Notes under the pieces: generated by a model | Seen by the model: the letters and a program-made list of their open reading frames with translations, nothing else | The model's database searches: none | Told to the model about the DNA's origin: nothing | Part shown: positions 44,783 to 53,569 of the stretch, piece by piece | Layout of the letters: every line of letters starts with the position of its first letter | How positions within the stretch are numbered: the first letter of the stretch is position 1 | NCBI RefSeq assembly: GCF_029714425.1 | Contig: NZ_CP121668.1 | Span: 7,585,501 to 7,649,500, forward strand | Direction of reading: 5' to 3' | Origin: Bradyrhizobium sp. CB2312 | Lineage (GTDB): Bacteria; Pseudomonadota; Alphaproteobacteria; Rhizobiales; Xanthobacteraceae | DNA: 64,000 nucleotides | Position numbers and translations under genes: made by a program

Positions 44783-45519
44783 GCCCATTGAGGCCGCTGC
44801 CGCGCGCGATGCTGATCGACATGGACGACACCATCCTGTCGGCCTATGGCCGGCCCGAGATCGCCTGGAACACCATCGCCCATGAATTCGCCGCAGAGCT
44901 CGCGCCGCTGCCGCCGCGGGAGGTCGCAACCGCGGTGCTGGCCTTCGCGCGAAGCTTCTGGGCCAATGCGGACGCCTCATGGCGGCTCAAGCTTGGCGAG
45001 GCGCGACACATCACCGTCAAGGGCGGCTTCGCCGCGCTCGCCGCCGCCGGCCACCGCACCCTCCCCGACGATCTCGCCATCCGCATCGCCGACCGCTTCA
45101 CCGCCTATCGCGAGGAGGAGATGTTCGTCTTCCCCGGCGCGCATGAGGCGATCGACCAATTGAAGGCGCTCGGCGTCAAGCTCGCGCTGGTGACCAACGG
45201 TGCCGCCGATACCCAGCGCGCCAAGGTCGAGCGCTTCGAGCTCGCGCACCGCTTCCACCACATCCAGATCGAGGGCGAGCACGGTTTCGGCAAGCCCGAG
45301 GAGCGCGCCTATCTGCACGCGATGGAAGCGCTCGGCGTCAGCGCGAAGGACACCTGGATGATCGGCGACAATCTGGAATGGGAAGTCGTGACGCCGCAGC
45401 GGCTCGGCATCTATGCGATCTGGATCGACGTGCATGGCGACGGCCTGCCCGCAGGCTCGACTGTCAGGCCCGACCGCATCATCCGCTCGCTGACGGAGCT
45501 CGTGCCGGACCGGCGGTGA
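44779..45519 (+). CDS. HAD superfamily hydrolase
   Basis: A 246-residue HAD hydrolase, probably a small-molecule phosphatase. Motif I is DMDDT (nucleophile Asp in [15 protein letters not shown]), motif II is the Thr in [14 protein letters not shown], motif III is the Lys in [10 protein letters not shown] and motif IV is [13 protein letters not shown] helical cap lies between motifs I and II. The ATG at 44779 overlaps the hemF stop (ATGA) and has GGAGG ten bases upstream; an ATG at 44773 is also possible. Overlap with hemF implies co-translation; the substrate is unknown. Confidence 0.88.
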   Translation: MSPLRPLPRAMLIDMDDTILSAYGRPEIAWNTIAHEFAAELAPLPPREVATAVLAFARSFWANADASWRLKLGEARHITVKGGFAALAAAGHRTLPDDLAIRIADRFTAYREEEMFVFPGAHEAIDQLKALGVKLALVTNGAADTQRAKVERFELAHRFHHIQIEGEHGFGKPEERAYLHAMEALGVSAKDTWMIGDNLEWEVVTPQRLGIYAIWIDVHGDGLPAGSTVRPDRIIRSLTELVPDRR

Positions 45520-45541
45520 TCGGGGCACGAGACCAAAGAAA

Positions 45542-45566
45542 TCGAAAACAACCCCATGCACAGTAG
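45542..45566. repeat. 25-bp interspersed element, copy 2
   Basis: Same element as 3237-3261: TCGAAAACAACCCCATGCAC then AGTAG. Only one base differs (C for T) from copy 1. Confidence 0.5.
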
Positions 45567-45748
45567 ACGGGCGCTGCAAATTCAAAGGCTTACTGATTTT
45601 CCGAACAGTCGTTGACACGTCGGGCAAAACAGGGGCATCATGTCACCGTCGCGCTGTCTGCGATGGCCGGCCGCGTGAGCTGCACATGCCAGCTTGGCGG
45701 GGCTATTGCATATGAGGAGAGCGTTGGGCGCACCAAAACATCCACCGC

Positions 45749-45830
45749 GTCATGGCCGGGCTTGTCCCGGCCATCCACGGTCTTGCCTGTGGCACAAACA
45801 ACGTGGATGCCCGGGACAAGCCCGGGCATG
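45749..45830. repeat. Palindromic repeat, family C (copy 3)
   Basis: GTCATGGCCGGGCTTGTCCC, then GGCCATCCACGGTC, is followed by AACGTGGATGCCCGGGACAA and GCCCGGGCATG. It is very close to the copy at 50544-50627. Confidence 0.8.
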
Positions 45831-45987
45831 CGACCTCGTAAATCTTCAAAGCGATTGCTCTAGCGAACCACCGCCTCCCGACATCCGACAGCTTCCCTGC
45901 CCCACTTGAAGTGAATTGCCTCACAGTTCGCAATCCGGAATTGCGGTATTTTTGCGCCATTGGGCGTGGAGTGAGTTGGAGGCGATC

Positions 45988-47043
45988 ATGGAGCAGGAGA
46001 AGGACGCAGCGCAGACGCAACCTCCCGCCGCGGGACCGCTGGGTTGGCTCGCCAAGTTCGATCGCGGGTTCACCCTCGTCAAAGGTCTCTCGGTCGTCAC
46101 GGTGCTGAGCAGCCTGTTTGTCGGATCCTTCCAGTATCTGAGCTCCTATCAGGACAAGGTGAGCGCGCAGGCCAAGGAAAACATGCAAGCTGCGGCGAAG
46201 ACGTTCGACGAGATCTCGACGAAGTTTTCCCAGGTGCAGGCGCTGCAACAGCAGCTGTTCTCCGACTACGCGACCGCGCTCGACGATCGCGCCGACGCCG
46301 ACGAGCAGGCTCTTGCCGTCAAAAGCGCCCAGGAGATTCTGAAGGTCTACGAAGATACCCAGCTCGCCCTGTTCGAAACCGGCGAGCTGATGGCGCGGAA
46401 CGCCCAGATGTACATCGATTGGGCGACGAATTTCAGGCGCGACCCGACCGAACAAACCGAGCCGACCAGCGACCCGCTCGACCAGACCCTGCTTCGCGCT
46501 TATGACTTCGATTGCGACCACAACTTGCCGCAATTCTTGCCCGCGAACGGCAGCACGGCCGCCGCCCCGCGCGCGTCTACGGAGAATGCGTGCACGATCG
46601 ATGCCCGGCATAATTGGGACCCGGCTTATTCCTACGTCGACATCTGTCCCAAGAACCGCGAGAAGGCCGGCTCGAGCGAGTCCGTCACGATTCACTGGTA
46701 TAGCGCCAAGCACCAGGTGCTGGTGATGCACTACTGTCTGCGCAATCTGCACGAGAGGTTGGCGCCGGTGCGCCACTGGGCCTCGCGACCCGAGGTGAAG
46801 GCCGCCGCGAGCGAGGGGTCACCGTCGGTCGATCGGGACAATATCCAATTGGCGATCGACCTTCAGGCCAAGCGGCTCAATGCCTTCATGAACCTTGCGA
46901 CCTTCGACATGGACGGCATCCGGGAGAGCTATCGTCCGGACAGCTTTGCCTGCCGTATCCCGATCGTGACGTCCGTGGTGGGCCTCTTCAACGATTCCTG
47001 CACGCCGATCAAAACAACGCCGATCATCGTCACCAGGCGTTGA
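45988..47043 (+). CDS. Membrane-anchored protein of unknown function
   Basis: A 351-residue protein; ATG at 45988 follows GGAGG. After a Pro/Gln-rich cytoplasmic tail (1-20) there is one membrane helix at about residues 30-48 (FTLVKGLSVVTVLSSLFVGS), then a helical, charged region (about 55-140) likely to form a coiled coil, then a domain with six or more Cys residues, e.g. DFDCDHNLPQFLP, ENACTIDARHNWD, VDICPK and MHYCLRN. A periplasmic C-terminal domain with disulfides is plausible. I recognise no family. It stands alone between repeat-rich DNA and a small DUF2158 gene. Confidence 0.7.
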   Translation: MEQEKDAAQTQPPAAGPLGWLAKFDRGFTLVKGLSVVTVLSSLFVGSFQYLSSYQDKVSAQAKENMQAAAKTFDEISTKFSQVQALQQQLFSDYATALDDRADADEQALAVKSAQEILKVYEDTQLALFETGELMARNAQMYIDWATNFRRDPTEQTEPTSDPLDQTLLRAYDFDCDHNLPQFLPANGSTAAAPRASTENACTIDARHNWDPAYSYVDICPKNREKAGSSESVTIHWYSAKHQVLVMHYCLRNLHERLAPVRHWASRPEVKAAASEGSPSVDRDNIQLAIDLQAKRLNAFMNLATFDMDGIRESYRPDSFACRIPIVTSVVGLFNDSCTPIKTTPIIVTRR

Positions 47044-47172
47044 TATCGCACCGGAATCTCTGGGCGGCCCGGAGGCGTTCGCATCACCGGCTGAACCCGG
47101 CCGTCGGTGATCGCCCTGTCATGACCGCCTGCTAGCCTCCCCGCCGAGTCGATCAACTCGAAAGGAAAATCC

Positions 47173-47400
47173 ATGGACTTGAAAGCCGGCGATGTCGTGA
47201 TGCTGAAATCCGGCGGCCAGCCGCTGACCGTCGCGGAAGTGAAAGAAGACGACGTGCTCTGCATCTGGATGGGCATGGAAGGCGACCTGTTCCGCGAGAC
47301 GCTGCCGCTGGCCACGCTCGTGCAGGTGGAAGAAGACCCCGACGAGGAAGAGGACGACGAAGACGAGGAAGAAGACGACGAGGACGAAGATGAGGAGTAG
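47173..47400 (+). CDS. DUF2158 (YodC-like) protein with acidic tail
   Basis: A 75-residue protein. Residues 1-53 follow the DUF2158/YodC pattern: DLKAGDVVMLKSGGQPLTVA, then DVLCIWMGMEGDLFRETLPL, a small beta-barrel-like domain. The last 22 residues are almost only Asp and Glu. ATG at 47173 follows AAAGGAAA. YodC-like proteins are small cytoplasmic proteins of unknown role. A second small protein with a comparable Asp/Glu run is encoded at 58351. Confidence 0.85.
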   Translation: MDLKAGDVVMLKSGGQPLTVAEVKEDDVLCIWMGMEGDLFRETLPLATLVQVEEDPDEEEDDEDEEEDDEDEDEE

Positions 47401-47566
47401 GCGCACCTAGGACCGCATCCTCGTTAGGCCGGAGTCTTCCGCTCCGACGCTCCTGATGTCCGCTTCGCTGTCAAGAACGGTGCAATAGCGGACATTGCTG
47501 GATGGCCGCCGGTTCGGCGCGACCGCGGGATCGATCACCGAACCGGTTACGTCGGGGGTTGGACCG

Positions 47567-47665
47567 TCAAGCCGTGAAGAAGGTCGCCAGATAGGCTATG
47601 GCGGCCAAAACAAACGTGGCTCCGATGACTGCTAATGCGGCCTGTTTGGTTGAAACATCCCGCAT
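47567..47665 (-). CDS. 32-residue membrane peptide
   Basis: MRDVSTKQAALAVIGATFVL opens this 32-residue peptide, which ends LATFFTA. One hydrophobic helix covers residues 9-31. ATG at 47665 is preceded by a near-perfect AGGAGG six bases upstream, the best ribosome-binding site in this part of the window, which supports real translation. It follows the Rnk-like gene by 12 bases on the same strand, so it may belong to that operon. Function is unknown; small single-helix proteins often bind larger membrane partners. Confidence 0.6.
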   Translation of the reverse strand: MRDVSTKQAALAVIGATFVLAAIAYLATFFTA

Positions 47666-47677
47666 CTCGGGCCTCCT

Positions 47678-48091
47678 TCAATTGGACACACCAAGCACCG
47701 TCAAGGACCGCTTGTCGTGGCCCGGCGTCTGAAATTCGATCGTTTGGCCAACCGATAGGCCAATCAATGCAGCGCCGACCGGCGTAAGAACCGAAACCCG
47801 TTTGAGGGTGATGTCTGCTTCGTGCGGATACACCAACACCACGTCCCGGACCTCACCGGTCCTGTCATCGCAGAACCGGACCTGCGAGCCCATGCGGACC
47901 ACCCCCCGAAGCTCGGAATGGTCCACCACTACTCTTGCACGCTCCATCTCCTGTGCAAGGAAATGGGCCACACGCGGGAAGAATGTCGCGCTCGAGCTCG
48001 CCAGCGCATTCAGACGCCTGGCCTCATCCTCGATCACCGTGAGGGGCGGCAATGCGATGTCAGGCTTGCTCCTGCCGTTGGTCTTGCTCAT
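47678..48091 (-). CDS. rnk: Rnk/GreA C-terminal domain protein
   Basis: A 137-residue protein similar to Rnk (nucleoside diphosphate kinase regulator), which combines a short N-terminal coiled coil and a GreA/GreB C-terminal domain and binds RNA polymerase near the secondary channel. Visible: EMERARVVVDHSELRGVVRM, GSQVRFCDDRTGEVRDVVLV and SVLTPVGAALIGLSVGQTIE. ATG at 48091 follows AGGAGAG. A paralogue lies 15 bases upstream and a 32-residue membrane peptide downstream. Confidence 0.9.
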   Translation of the reverse strand: MSKTNGRSKPDIALPPLTVIEDEARRLNALASSSATFFPRVAHFLAQEMERARVVVDHSELRGVVRMGSQVRFCDDRTGEVRDVVLVYPHEADITLKRVSVLTPVGAALIGLSVGQTIEFQTPGHDKRSLTVLGVSN

Positions 48092-48106
48092 CTTGTCTCT
48101 CCTTTC

Positions 48107-48589
48107 CTAAGCAGCCGATGGGCCCGGATCATCGTCATCAAAGCGCTTCTGTCCCTGCATCGGACCGCCAAACAGAACCCTGACAACGTCATTCGGATCG
48201 GTTCGACTGACGCTCTCGATCCTGACCACATTCGTGCGCCCCGCGGCCAAGAAGGGGATTTCGCTTCCGACCTTCAGCCCCACCAATGCTGCACCCAACG
48301 GCGACATCACGGGAATTTGGGTGCGTTCGGACGCATAGTCTTCGGGATACACAAGCTGCTTCGTCTCACAAAGGAGACCCCAGTTGACCCAGAACGTCAC
48401 CCAGGATCCCATGGTGACAATGCTGTCCAACCGAGCCGCGCGATCAGGGACGATTTCCGCGCGCTGGATCTCACTCAACAGAAAACGTGCATCCACGTCG
48501 CCTTGAGCTGCGCCCAAGCACGCGAGCCGTTCCAAGCGGCGATGCTCGGAAGCCGAAAGAGTGACCTCGGGGATAGAGGGAATGCCCAT
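48107..48589 (-). CDS. Second Rnk-like protein (divergent)
   Basis: A 160-residue paralogue of the Rnk-like protein. It keeps IQRAEIVPDRAARLDSIVTM and IPVMSPLGAALVGLKVGSEI, but in the GreA-type domain the RTGE-type turn is replaced by TFWVNWGLLCETK. It has an extended C-terminus ending in FDDDDPGPSAA. ATG at 48589 follows AAGGAAG; an in-frame ATG at 48616 would add nine residues. Probably co-transcribed with the next gene; both could compete for RNA polymerase. Confidence 0.75.
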   Translation of the reverse strand: MGIPSIPEVTLSASEHRRLERLACLGAAQGDVDARFLLSEIQRAEIVPDRAARLDSIVTMGSWVTFWVNWGLLCETKQLVYPEDYASERTQIPVMSPLGAALVGLKVGSEIPFLAAGRTNVVRIESVSRTDPNDVVRVLFGGPMQGQKRFDDDDPGPSAA

Positions 48590-48925
48590 GACATGCTTCC
48601 TTGTTTGGCTTCCCATGAGAAAGCCACTCCAAATCTGGTCTATGAAGGAAGGGGTATCCGGACGGCATCAATTGCCGCCCGGCTAGACTCCTGCTTGGAG
48701 CCGTCCGGCACGCAGGCAACGCCGCGCAATGCGCGGATCGATGTCGAGGGCGTGGATCATGTCATTACCAACATAGGATCTTCCGCCCGGGCCTGCATCG
48801 CGACGAAAGCGCGCACGCCTGTTCCGCGCAGCGTCAGCACCCCGTCCATCGCTTTTCGAAACGTGCGTGATGAGGGTCTGATCAATGTCTGCCACGGGGT
48901 CATAAGCCAGCGCACTTCCGGACTG
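48590..48925. other. Intergenic region
   Basis: This 336-base gap lies between the Rnk-like gene start and the end of the glycosyltransferase gene. I see open frames but none with a convincing start, family match or ribosome-binding site. It should contain the promoter of the Rnk-like pair. Confidence 0.5.
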
Positions 48926-50227
48926 TCAGGCAGATTTGCGAAACGGCGGCTTCCTCGGTTGCTGTCTCGCTGCACGGCCAATGGCGGCGATCGCCTCCAT
49001 CTCGTCGACGAGGCTGGACCGATCGATATCGGCCTTCATGGCTTCGCCGAGGAGACCGGCTGCCATCCTGAATCGCGGCTCTGCAATCAACCGGTTCACC
49101 GCCGCGGCAATGTCCGCTTCCGAGGCGGTCGGCGGCAATTGAAGCCCTGCCCCCTTCGCCTCGATGCGCGCGGCGTTGGCGGCCTGGTCCCGTCCCATTG
49201 GCAGAATGAGTTGCGGCAATCCGTTGATGAGTGAACGCGTGGTCGTTCCGTGACCGCCTTGCGAAATCACCACGGACACATCCTTCATGACCAGGTCGTG
49301 GGGAGCGCCCCGGGTCAAATGCACATTCTTCGGAGCCCTGAGATCGGCGACGTCCAGATTGGGACCGGCCGTTGCAAGGGCGTCGATGTCGACTGTCTCC
49401 ATCGCGTCGATAATGCGCTGAAACGTGTCGCGCTGGCCCTGCGCGCCCGTGCTGCATGCGATCAGCGCGCGAGGACGACCCGATCGAACCGACCATGGCG
49501 CCCGCCATGCCTCCGTCTGCAGGGATCTGGACCAGTTCGGGACATCGAGCAGCGGTCCGACATAGCGAAAATTGCCGGGCAGCGCGTCAGCTTGAAAGTC
49601 GAACGCCTGGCTGGTCGCAAGCAAAAGCCGGTCAGCGCGATCGAACAGATCGAAGACATCCGCCAGCGGAGGAAGATCGAGATCAGCACGCGCGCGGTTG
49701 AGAGCAGGCAGAAACGCATTGATCGTTTCGGCCTGCCTGGCGTTGGCGGCGTCGACCTCGGCGCGCTCTCCTGGCGTCTTTGGCTGGGTCAATCCGCTGG
49801 TGGCGGGCGGCATTCCCGGCAAAGGCCGAAGGCTGACGTGAGGGGACAGCAGAGCGAAAGGCACATCGGCTGCCTCTGCCCCGAGCGCGCCACCAAAGAG
49901 CACGTCAAGCACGAGAACTGCATCCGTCGGCGCGCGGCTGATCTCATCCCTTATATCGGCAGCATAGAGCGCGGCCGGATCAAATACGGCCCGGCGTAAG
50001 AAGTCCTGTATGTCCGAGACATCGACCGGATCCGCAGCCGTTCCGGTCGGAGCGCGACGCCATGTGACGAATGCAAAGCCGGAGGCCTCGACCTCACGGC
50101 GCATCGCCGGATCCGCCATCACCCGGACATGATGACCATTTTGGCGCAGCCGCCGCGCCGCGGTCAGCATCGGACTCAAATTCCCGAGAGTCCCCCACGA
50201 CGCCAGCAGGAAATCATACGACATCAT
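48926..50227 (-). CDS. Family 1 (MGT/UGT-like) glycosyltransferase
   Basis: A 433-residue GT-B glycosyltransferase. The N-terminal domain begins YDFLLASWGTLGNLSPMLTA, with the typical Gly-rich loop after the first strand, and RRLRQNGHHVRVMAD. The C-terminal domain has the nucleotide-sugar site APHDLVMKDVSVVISQGGHG (H-G-G-x-x-T) and LINGLPQLILPMGRDQAANA, matching the MGT family of macrolide, flavonoid or sterol glucosyltransferases. The acceptor is unknown. Start codons ATG at 50227 or 50224. Expression may involve the palindrome at 50326-50337. Confidence 0.88.
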   Translation of the reverse strand: MMSYDFLLASWGTLGNLSPMLTAARRLRQNGHHVRVMADPAMRREVEASGFAFVTWRRAPTGTAADPVDVSDIQDFLRRAVFDPAALYAADIRDEISRAPTDAVLVLDVLFGGALGAEAADVPFALLSPHVSLRPLPGMPPATSGLTQPKTPGERAEVDAANARQAETINAFLPALNRARADLDLPPLADVFDLFDRADRLLLATSQAFDFQADALPGNFRYVGPLLDVPNWSRSLQTEAWRAPWSVRSGRPRALIACSTGAQGQRDTFQRIIDAMETVDIDALATAGPNLDVADLRAPKNVHLTRGAPHDLVMKDVSVVISQGGHGTTTRSLINGLPQLILPMGRDQAANAARIEAKGAGLQLPPTASEADIAAAVNRLIAEPRFRMAAGLLGEAMKADIDRSSLVDEMEAIAAIGRAARQQPRKPPFRKSA

Positions 50228-50325
50228 CGAACCTTCTCCATCACTTGGCCGCGCGTGTCCGCGTAGCTGCCGCCAAGAATGAAGAGGCGTGCACTACTGA
50301 ACGATCTCTCTTCAGATCGAGATGG

Positions 50326-50337
50326 TTACAGCTGTAA
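50326..50337. promoter_or_regulatory. TTACAGCTGTAA palindrome upstream of glycosyltransferase gene
   Basis: A perfect 12-base palindrome 99 bases before the glycosyltransferase start. It could be an operator of a TetR- or MarR-type regulator; no such gene is adjacent. Confidence 0.35.
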
Positions 50338-50543
50338 GGAGACGACGGCCGCTTGTGGGCGCAAAGCGGACAGTTGAGGTCATGGACGGGTCGCGCAGTG
50401 GCCGTGAGCTATCTTGCGCATCACGCCGTCATCATCAACCGCGATCCAAGATCGCAACTCACCGCACGACGGCTTGGATAAGGGGCCGCCCTAGAAAGCC
50501 AGGGCTATCCATATGGCGCAACGGGCACTGAGGCTTCCACGGC

Positions 50544-50627
50544 GTCATGGCCGGGCTTGTCCCGGCCATCCACGCCTTGCCCAGTCGCACAAAGAACGTG
50601 GATGCCCGGGACAAGCCCGGGCATGAC
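50544..50627. repeat. Palindromic repeat, family C (copy 4)
   Basis: GTCATGGCCGGGCTTGTCCC, GGCCATCCACGCC, then GAACGTGGATGCCCGGGACA and GCCCGGGCATGAC. Very similar to 45749-45830. Confidence 0.8.
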
Positions 50628-50766
50628 GACCTCGGGAATGTTCATATGCGATTGCGCGACGACACCCGTTTTTGTCCGGACTTCGAACGACGAGGCAAGT
50701 TCCGTGGGGCACGATTGTAACCAGACATGACTTTCGGCACGTCTTCCTGCAGCGCCCGTCGGCACA

Positions 50767-52947
50767 TCACCTGCTCTTCAATCTGATGGAGTCGACAGTT
50801 CCCTGGATGAAGGCCTGGAGTTTCGTGATGTCCCCTTCCCTCAGCTTGCCGCTGAAATCAGGCATGCCCTGCTCGCGGAACGGGCCGTGGAAGACGATAT
50901 TCCTCAGATTGTTGATCGTCTCAGTGCCGACATAACCGAGATTGACGATGTTGCCGCCGCGGCCGACGCCGGGCACACCGTGGCAGGCGACACAGGCCGC
51001 CGTGACATAGATCTCCGCGCCTTCCTTGATATCGTTCGGGTCGTACTTCACGCCCTGCAACAGACCTTCGGTCTGATATTTGACGAACGCCGGCAGCTTC
51101 GCGGTGCCGCCGAGCGCGTATGTGTAGATCGTTCCCGGGTTCTGGTACTCGGTCGCACGATGCGTGAGGCCGTAGGAGCCGCCCCAGCCGACCGCGATCG
51201 AGATGTATTGCCTGTCATCGACCATGTAGGTTGCGGCAGCCGCGATCGCGCCGGTCCCGGTCGGGATTTCCCACAGCTTGGTGCCTTTTGCCGCGTCGTA
51301 GGCGACGAAGCGGCCATCCGCCGTGCCCTGGAAAACCAGGTTGCCGGCGGTGGTCAGCGTGCCGCCGTTCCACGGCGAGGCGTGCTCGACGCGCCAGACT
51401 TCCTTTTGATGCACGGGATCCCAGGCGAGCAGACGCCCGAACGGGGCCGACTTCGGAGACGGATTGAAGACGAAGCCGATATTCCCGCCCATGATGGAGC
51501 CGAGCTTGCCTGGCGTGGCGGCATTCTGAACAAACGACTTTTCCGGCGTCAGATTGACCGGGATGTGCTGCGCCGGAAGGTAGACGAGACCGGTCTGCGG
51601 ATTGAACGACATCGGCTGCCAGTTGTGCGCGCCGTCCGGTCCCGGAATGGACTCGTATTGATCTGCGTCGCGCGCAGCCGGCAGCTCAACGGGCCGTCCG
51701 TTGGCGTCGTATCCCGTCGCCCAATTCACATCGACGAAGTTCTTCGCCGAGATGAACTTGCCGTTGGTGCGATCGATGACGAAGAAGAAGCCGTTCTTCG
51801 GCGCGTGCAGGATCACCTTGCGCGGAACGCCGTCGATCTCGATGTCCGCCAGAATCATCGGCTGGGTCGACGTGTAATCCCAATTGTCGCCGGGCGTCTC
51901 CTGATAGTGCCAGATGTACCGGCCGGTGTCGGCGTCGAGTGCGACGATGGAGGCGAGATAAAGATTGTCGCCGCCCGACGGACTACGAAGCTTGCGATTC
52001 CAGGGACCGCCGTTGCCGGTGCCGACATAGACCATGTTCAGATCGGGATCGAACGTGATCGAGTCCCATGGCGCGCCACCACCCCCGTTCACCCAATATT
52101 TGCCGGCGGGATCCCAGGTCTTCGCCGCGGCTTCCATCGAGGCATCCTCGAATGGCTTGGACGGATCCCCGGGCACGGTGAACCAGCGCCAGAGTTGATT
52201 GCCCGTCTCGCTGTCATACGCCGTGACATAGCCGCGCACGCCATACTCGGCGCCGCTCTGGCCGATCACGACCTTGCCCTTGAAGACACGCGGCGCGCCG
52301 GTGATCGTGTAGGAATGCGCGTGATCGATCAGCGTGTCCGTTTCCCAGAGCTTGGCCCCGGTGGCGGCATCGAGCGCGATCAGGCGTCCGTCATAGGCGG
52401 CCTCGAAGACCTTGCCCTTGTAGAGGGCGAGACCACGGCTGACGGCGTCGCAGCAGCCCCGATAGGTCTTCGACCGGTCGACGCCTGGATCGAACGACCA
52501 GATCTTTATCCCGGTCCGCGCGTCGATGGCGTGGACCACGTTCCAGGGCGCCGACTGATACATGATGCCGTCGACGACCAGGGGCGTGGCCTCGATCCCG
52601 CGCGATGAGTCAAGATTGTAGCTCCAGACCAGCCCAAGATTCCCGACGTTGTCGGTGTTGATCTGATTGAGCTTGCTGAACCGCGTTTCGGCGTAGTCGA
52701 GGCCGACGGTCGGCCAATCCCAGGATGTCTTCGTGTTTGCCTTGATGAAGTCGCCGTCGACTCTCGCCATATCCGCCTTGATGCTGTCCGGTTTTGCGCT
52801 GGTCCCGGTCTGCGCCCATGCACTGGAAGGAAGGGAAAGACTCAAAAGCGCAAAAAAGACACTGATCTCACGGAAGGCAATCTGAATCCTGAACCGGTCG
52901 CCCGAGATTTCTTCAGGCCATTGGCACTCTGCGTTGGATCGTTCCAT
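50767..52947 (-). CDS. PQQ-dependent quinohemoprotein alcohol dehydrogenase
   Basis: A 726-residue periplasmic enzyme oxidising alcohols with pyrroloquinoline quinone and passing electrons to an attached heme c. An N-terminal signal (core VFFALLSLSLPSSAWAQ, cleaved near residue 46) is followed by an eight-bladed PQQ propeller: vicinal cysteines Cys165-Cys166 in YRGCCDAVSRG and the catalytic Asp in GDNWDYTSTQP. Two residues after this Asp is Thr, not Asp, which argues for a calcium rather than lanthanide enzyme. The C-terminal cytochrome has CVACH at 652-656 and Met in GMPDF near 695. No PQQ synthesis gene is nearby. Confidence 0.95.
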   Translation of the reverse strand: MERSNAECQWPEEISGDRFRIQIAFREISVFFALLSLSLPSSAWAQTGTSAKPDSIKADMARVDGDFIKANTKTSWDWPTVGLDYAETRFSKLNQINTDNVGNLGLVWSYNLDSSRGIEATPLVVDGIMYQSAPWNVVHAIDARTGIKIWSFDPGVDRSKTYRGCCDAVSRGLALYKGKVFEAAYDGRLIALDAATGAKLWETDTLIDHAHSYTITGAPRVFKGKVVIGQSGAEYGVRGYVTAYDSETGNQLWRWFTVPGDPSKPFEDASMEAAAKTWDPAGKYWVNGGGGAPWDSITFDPDLNMVYVGTGNGGPWNRKLRSPSGGDNLYLASIVALDADTGRYIWHYQETPGDNWDYTSTQPMILADIEIDGVPRKVILHAPKNGFFFVIDRTNGKFISAKNFVDVNWATGYDANGRPVELPAARDADQYESIPGPDGAHNWQPMSFNPQTGLVYLPAQHIPVNLTPEKSFVQNAATPGKLGSIMGGNIGFVFNPSPKSAPFGRLLAWDPVHQKEVWRVEHASPWNGGTLTTAGNLVFQGTADGRFVAYDAAKGTKLWEIPTGTGAIAAAATYMVDDRQYISIAVGWGGSYGLTHRATEYQNPGTIYTYALGGTAKLPAFVKYQTEGLLQGVKYDPNDIKEGAEIYVTAACVACHGVPGVGRGGNIVNLGYVGTETINNLRNIVFHGPFREQGMPDFSGKLREGDITKLQAFIQGTVDSIRLKSR

Positions 52948-53239
52948 GCCTCACCTTCCTCCGCGCACTTCGAGACCACCATGCGTGCGCATGCACGCGC
53001 CCGCTTCCGTTGATATGAAGCAACGAGCCTGGCTCGACGGTGCTACTGAAGCATTTCAGCCCCGAGATTGCCGGTTGCAGTTGTAAGAAAGCGTCCTGCG
53101 CCGGACAAAGGCGACCGATATCTGCAAGCAAGCTCATGGCGGCAACACGTTTCAGGTCGCCGAACTCAAGCGATCAAAGCGCTTGCGCCAGAGCATGTCA
53201 GCACGCAAGAAGGGGGCGCCGATCCAAGCCAGGCCCGTC

Positions 53240-53569
53240 CTAACGGCACACGATCTGGCGAACAAGTCGCACCACGTTTGCGGGTTCGCCAGAATCGTTC
53301 GCCAATTTCGGCGGGCGACGACGCAGGAGAAAGCAAACGCCGCAAAGCGTCGCCTTTCTCCACACGATGCGGCAGATGAAAATTCCGGAATGGCCTTCGA
53401 ACGACAGCACAAACTCATTCGCAAATATGTAGTACGGCGTGGAGATACAGGCCCCCAGGGCGTTTATATCGCGCACCACGCATGGGGGCGTCCCACGAAT
53501 TCCATCAAATGACAGCCGCGCGGCCCGGTTGATCGGTATGCGCTCCATTGCTCGACGTTCGATCATCAT
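53240..53569 (-). CDS. PilZ domain protein
   Basis: A 109-residue PilZ-type protein. The N-terminal ERRAMERIPINRAARLSFDG is the RxxxR-type c-di-GMP contact, followed by VRDINALGACIST, the D/N-x-S-x-x-G-like segment (here with Ala-Leu-Gly), and CRIVWRKATLCGVCFLL as the strand pair. Many short PilZ proteins with this start occur in Bradyrhizobium. Binding of c-di-GMP is plausible but the second motif is degenerate. Two ATGs (53569 and 53566) are equally good. Confidence 0.75.
   Translation of the reverse strand: MMIERRAMERIPINRAARLSFDGIRGTPPCVVRDINALGACISTPYYIFANEFVLSFEGHSGIFICRIVWRKATLCGVCFLLRRRPPKLANDSGEPANVVRLVRQIVCR

Larger units (their letters stand above)
45520..45987. other. Intergenic region with repeats
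   Basis: This 468-base gap holds the second copy of the 25-bp element (45542-45566) and a family C repeat (45749-45830). No convincing gene is seen. The next gene is preceded by GTTGGAGGCGATC. Confidence 0.6.
50228..50766. other. Intergenic region with palindrome and repeat
   Basis: This 539-base gap contains a 12-bp perfect palindrome (50326-50337), a family C repeat (50544-50627) and no convincing gene. It separates the ends of two minus-strand genes, so the promoter of the glycosyltransferase gene lies in it. Confidence 0.6.
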
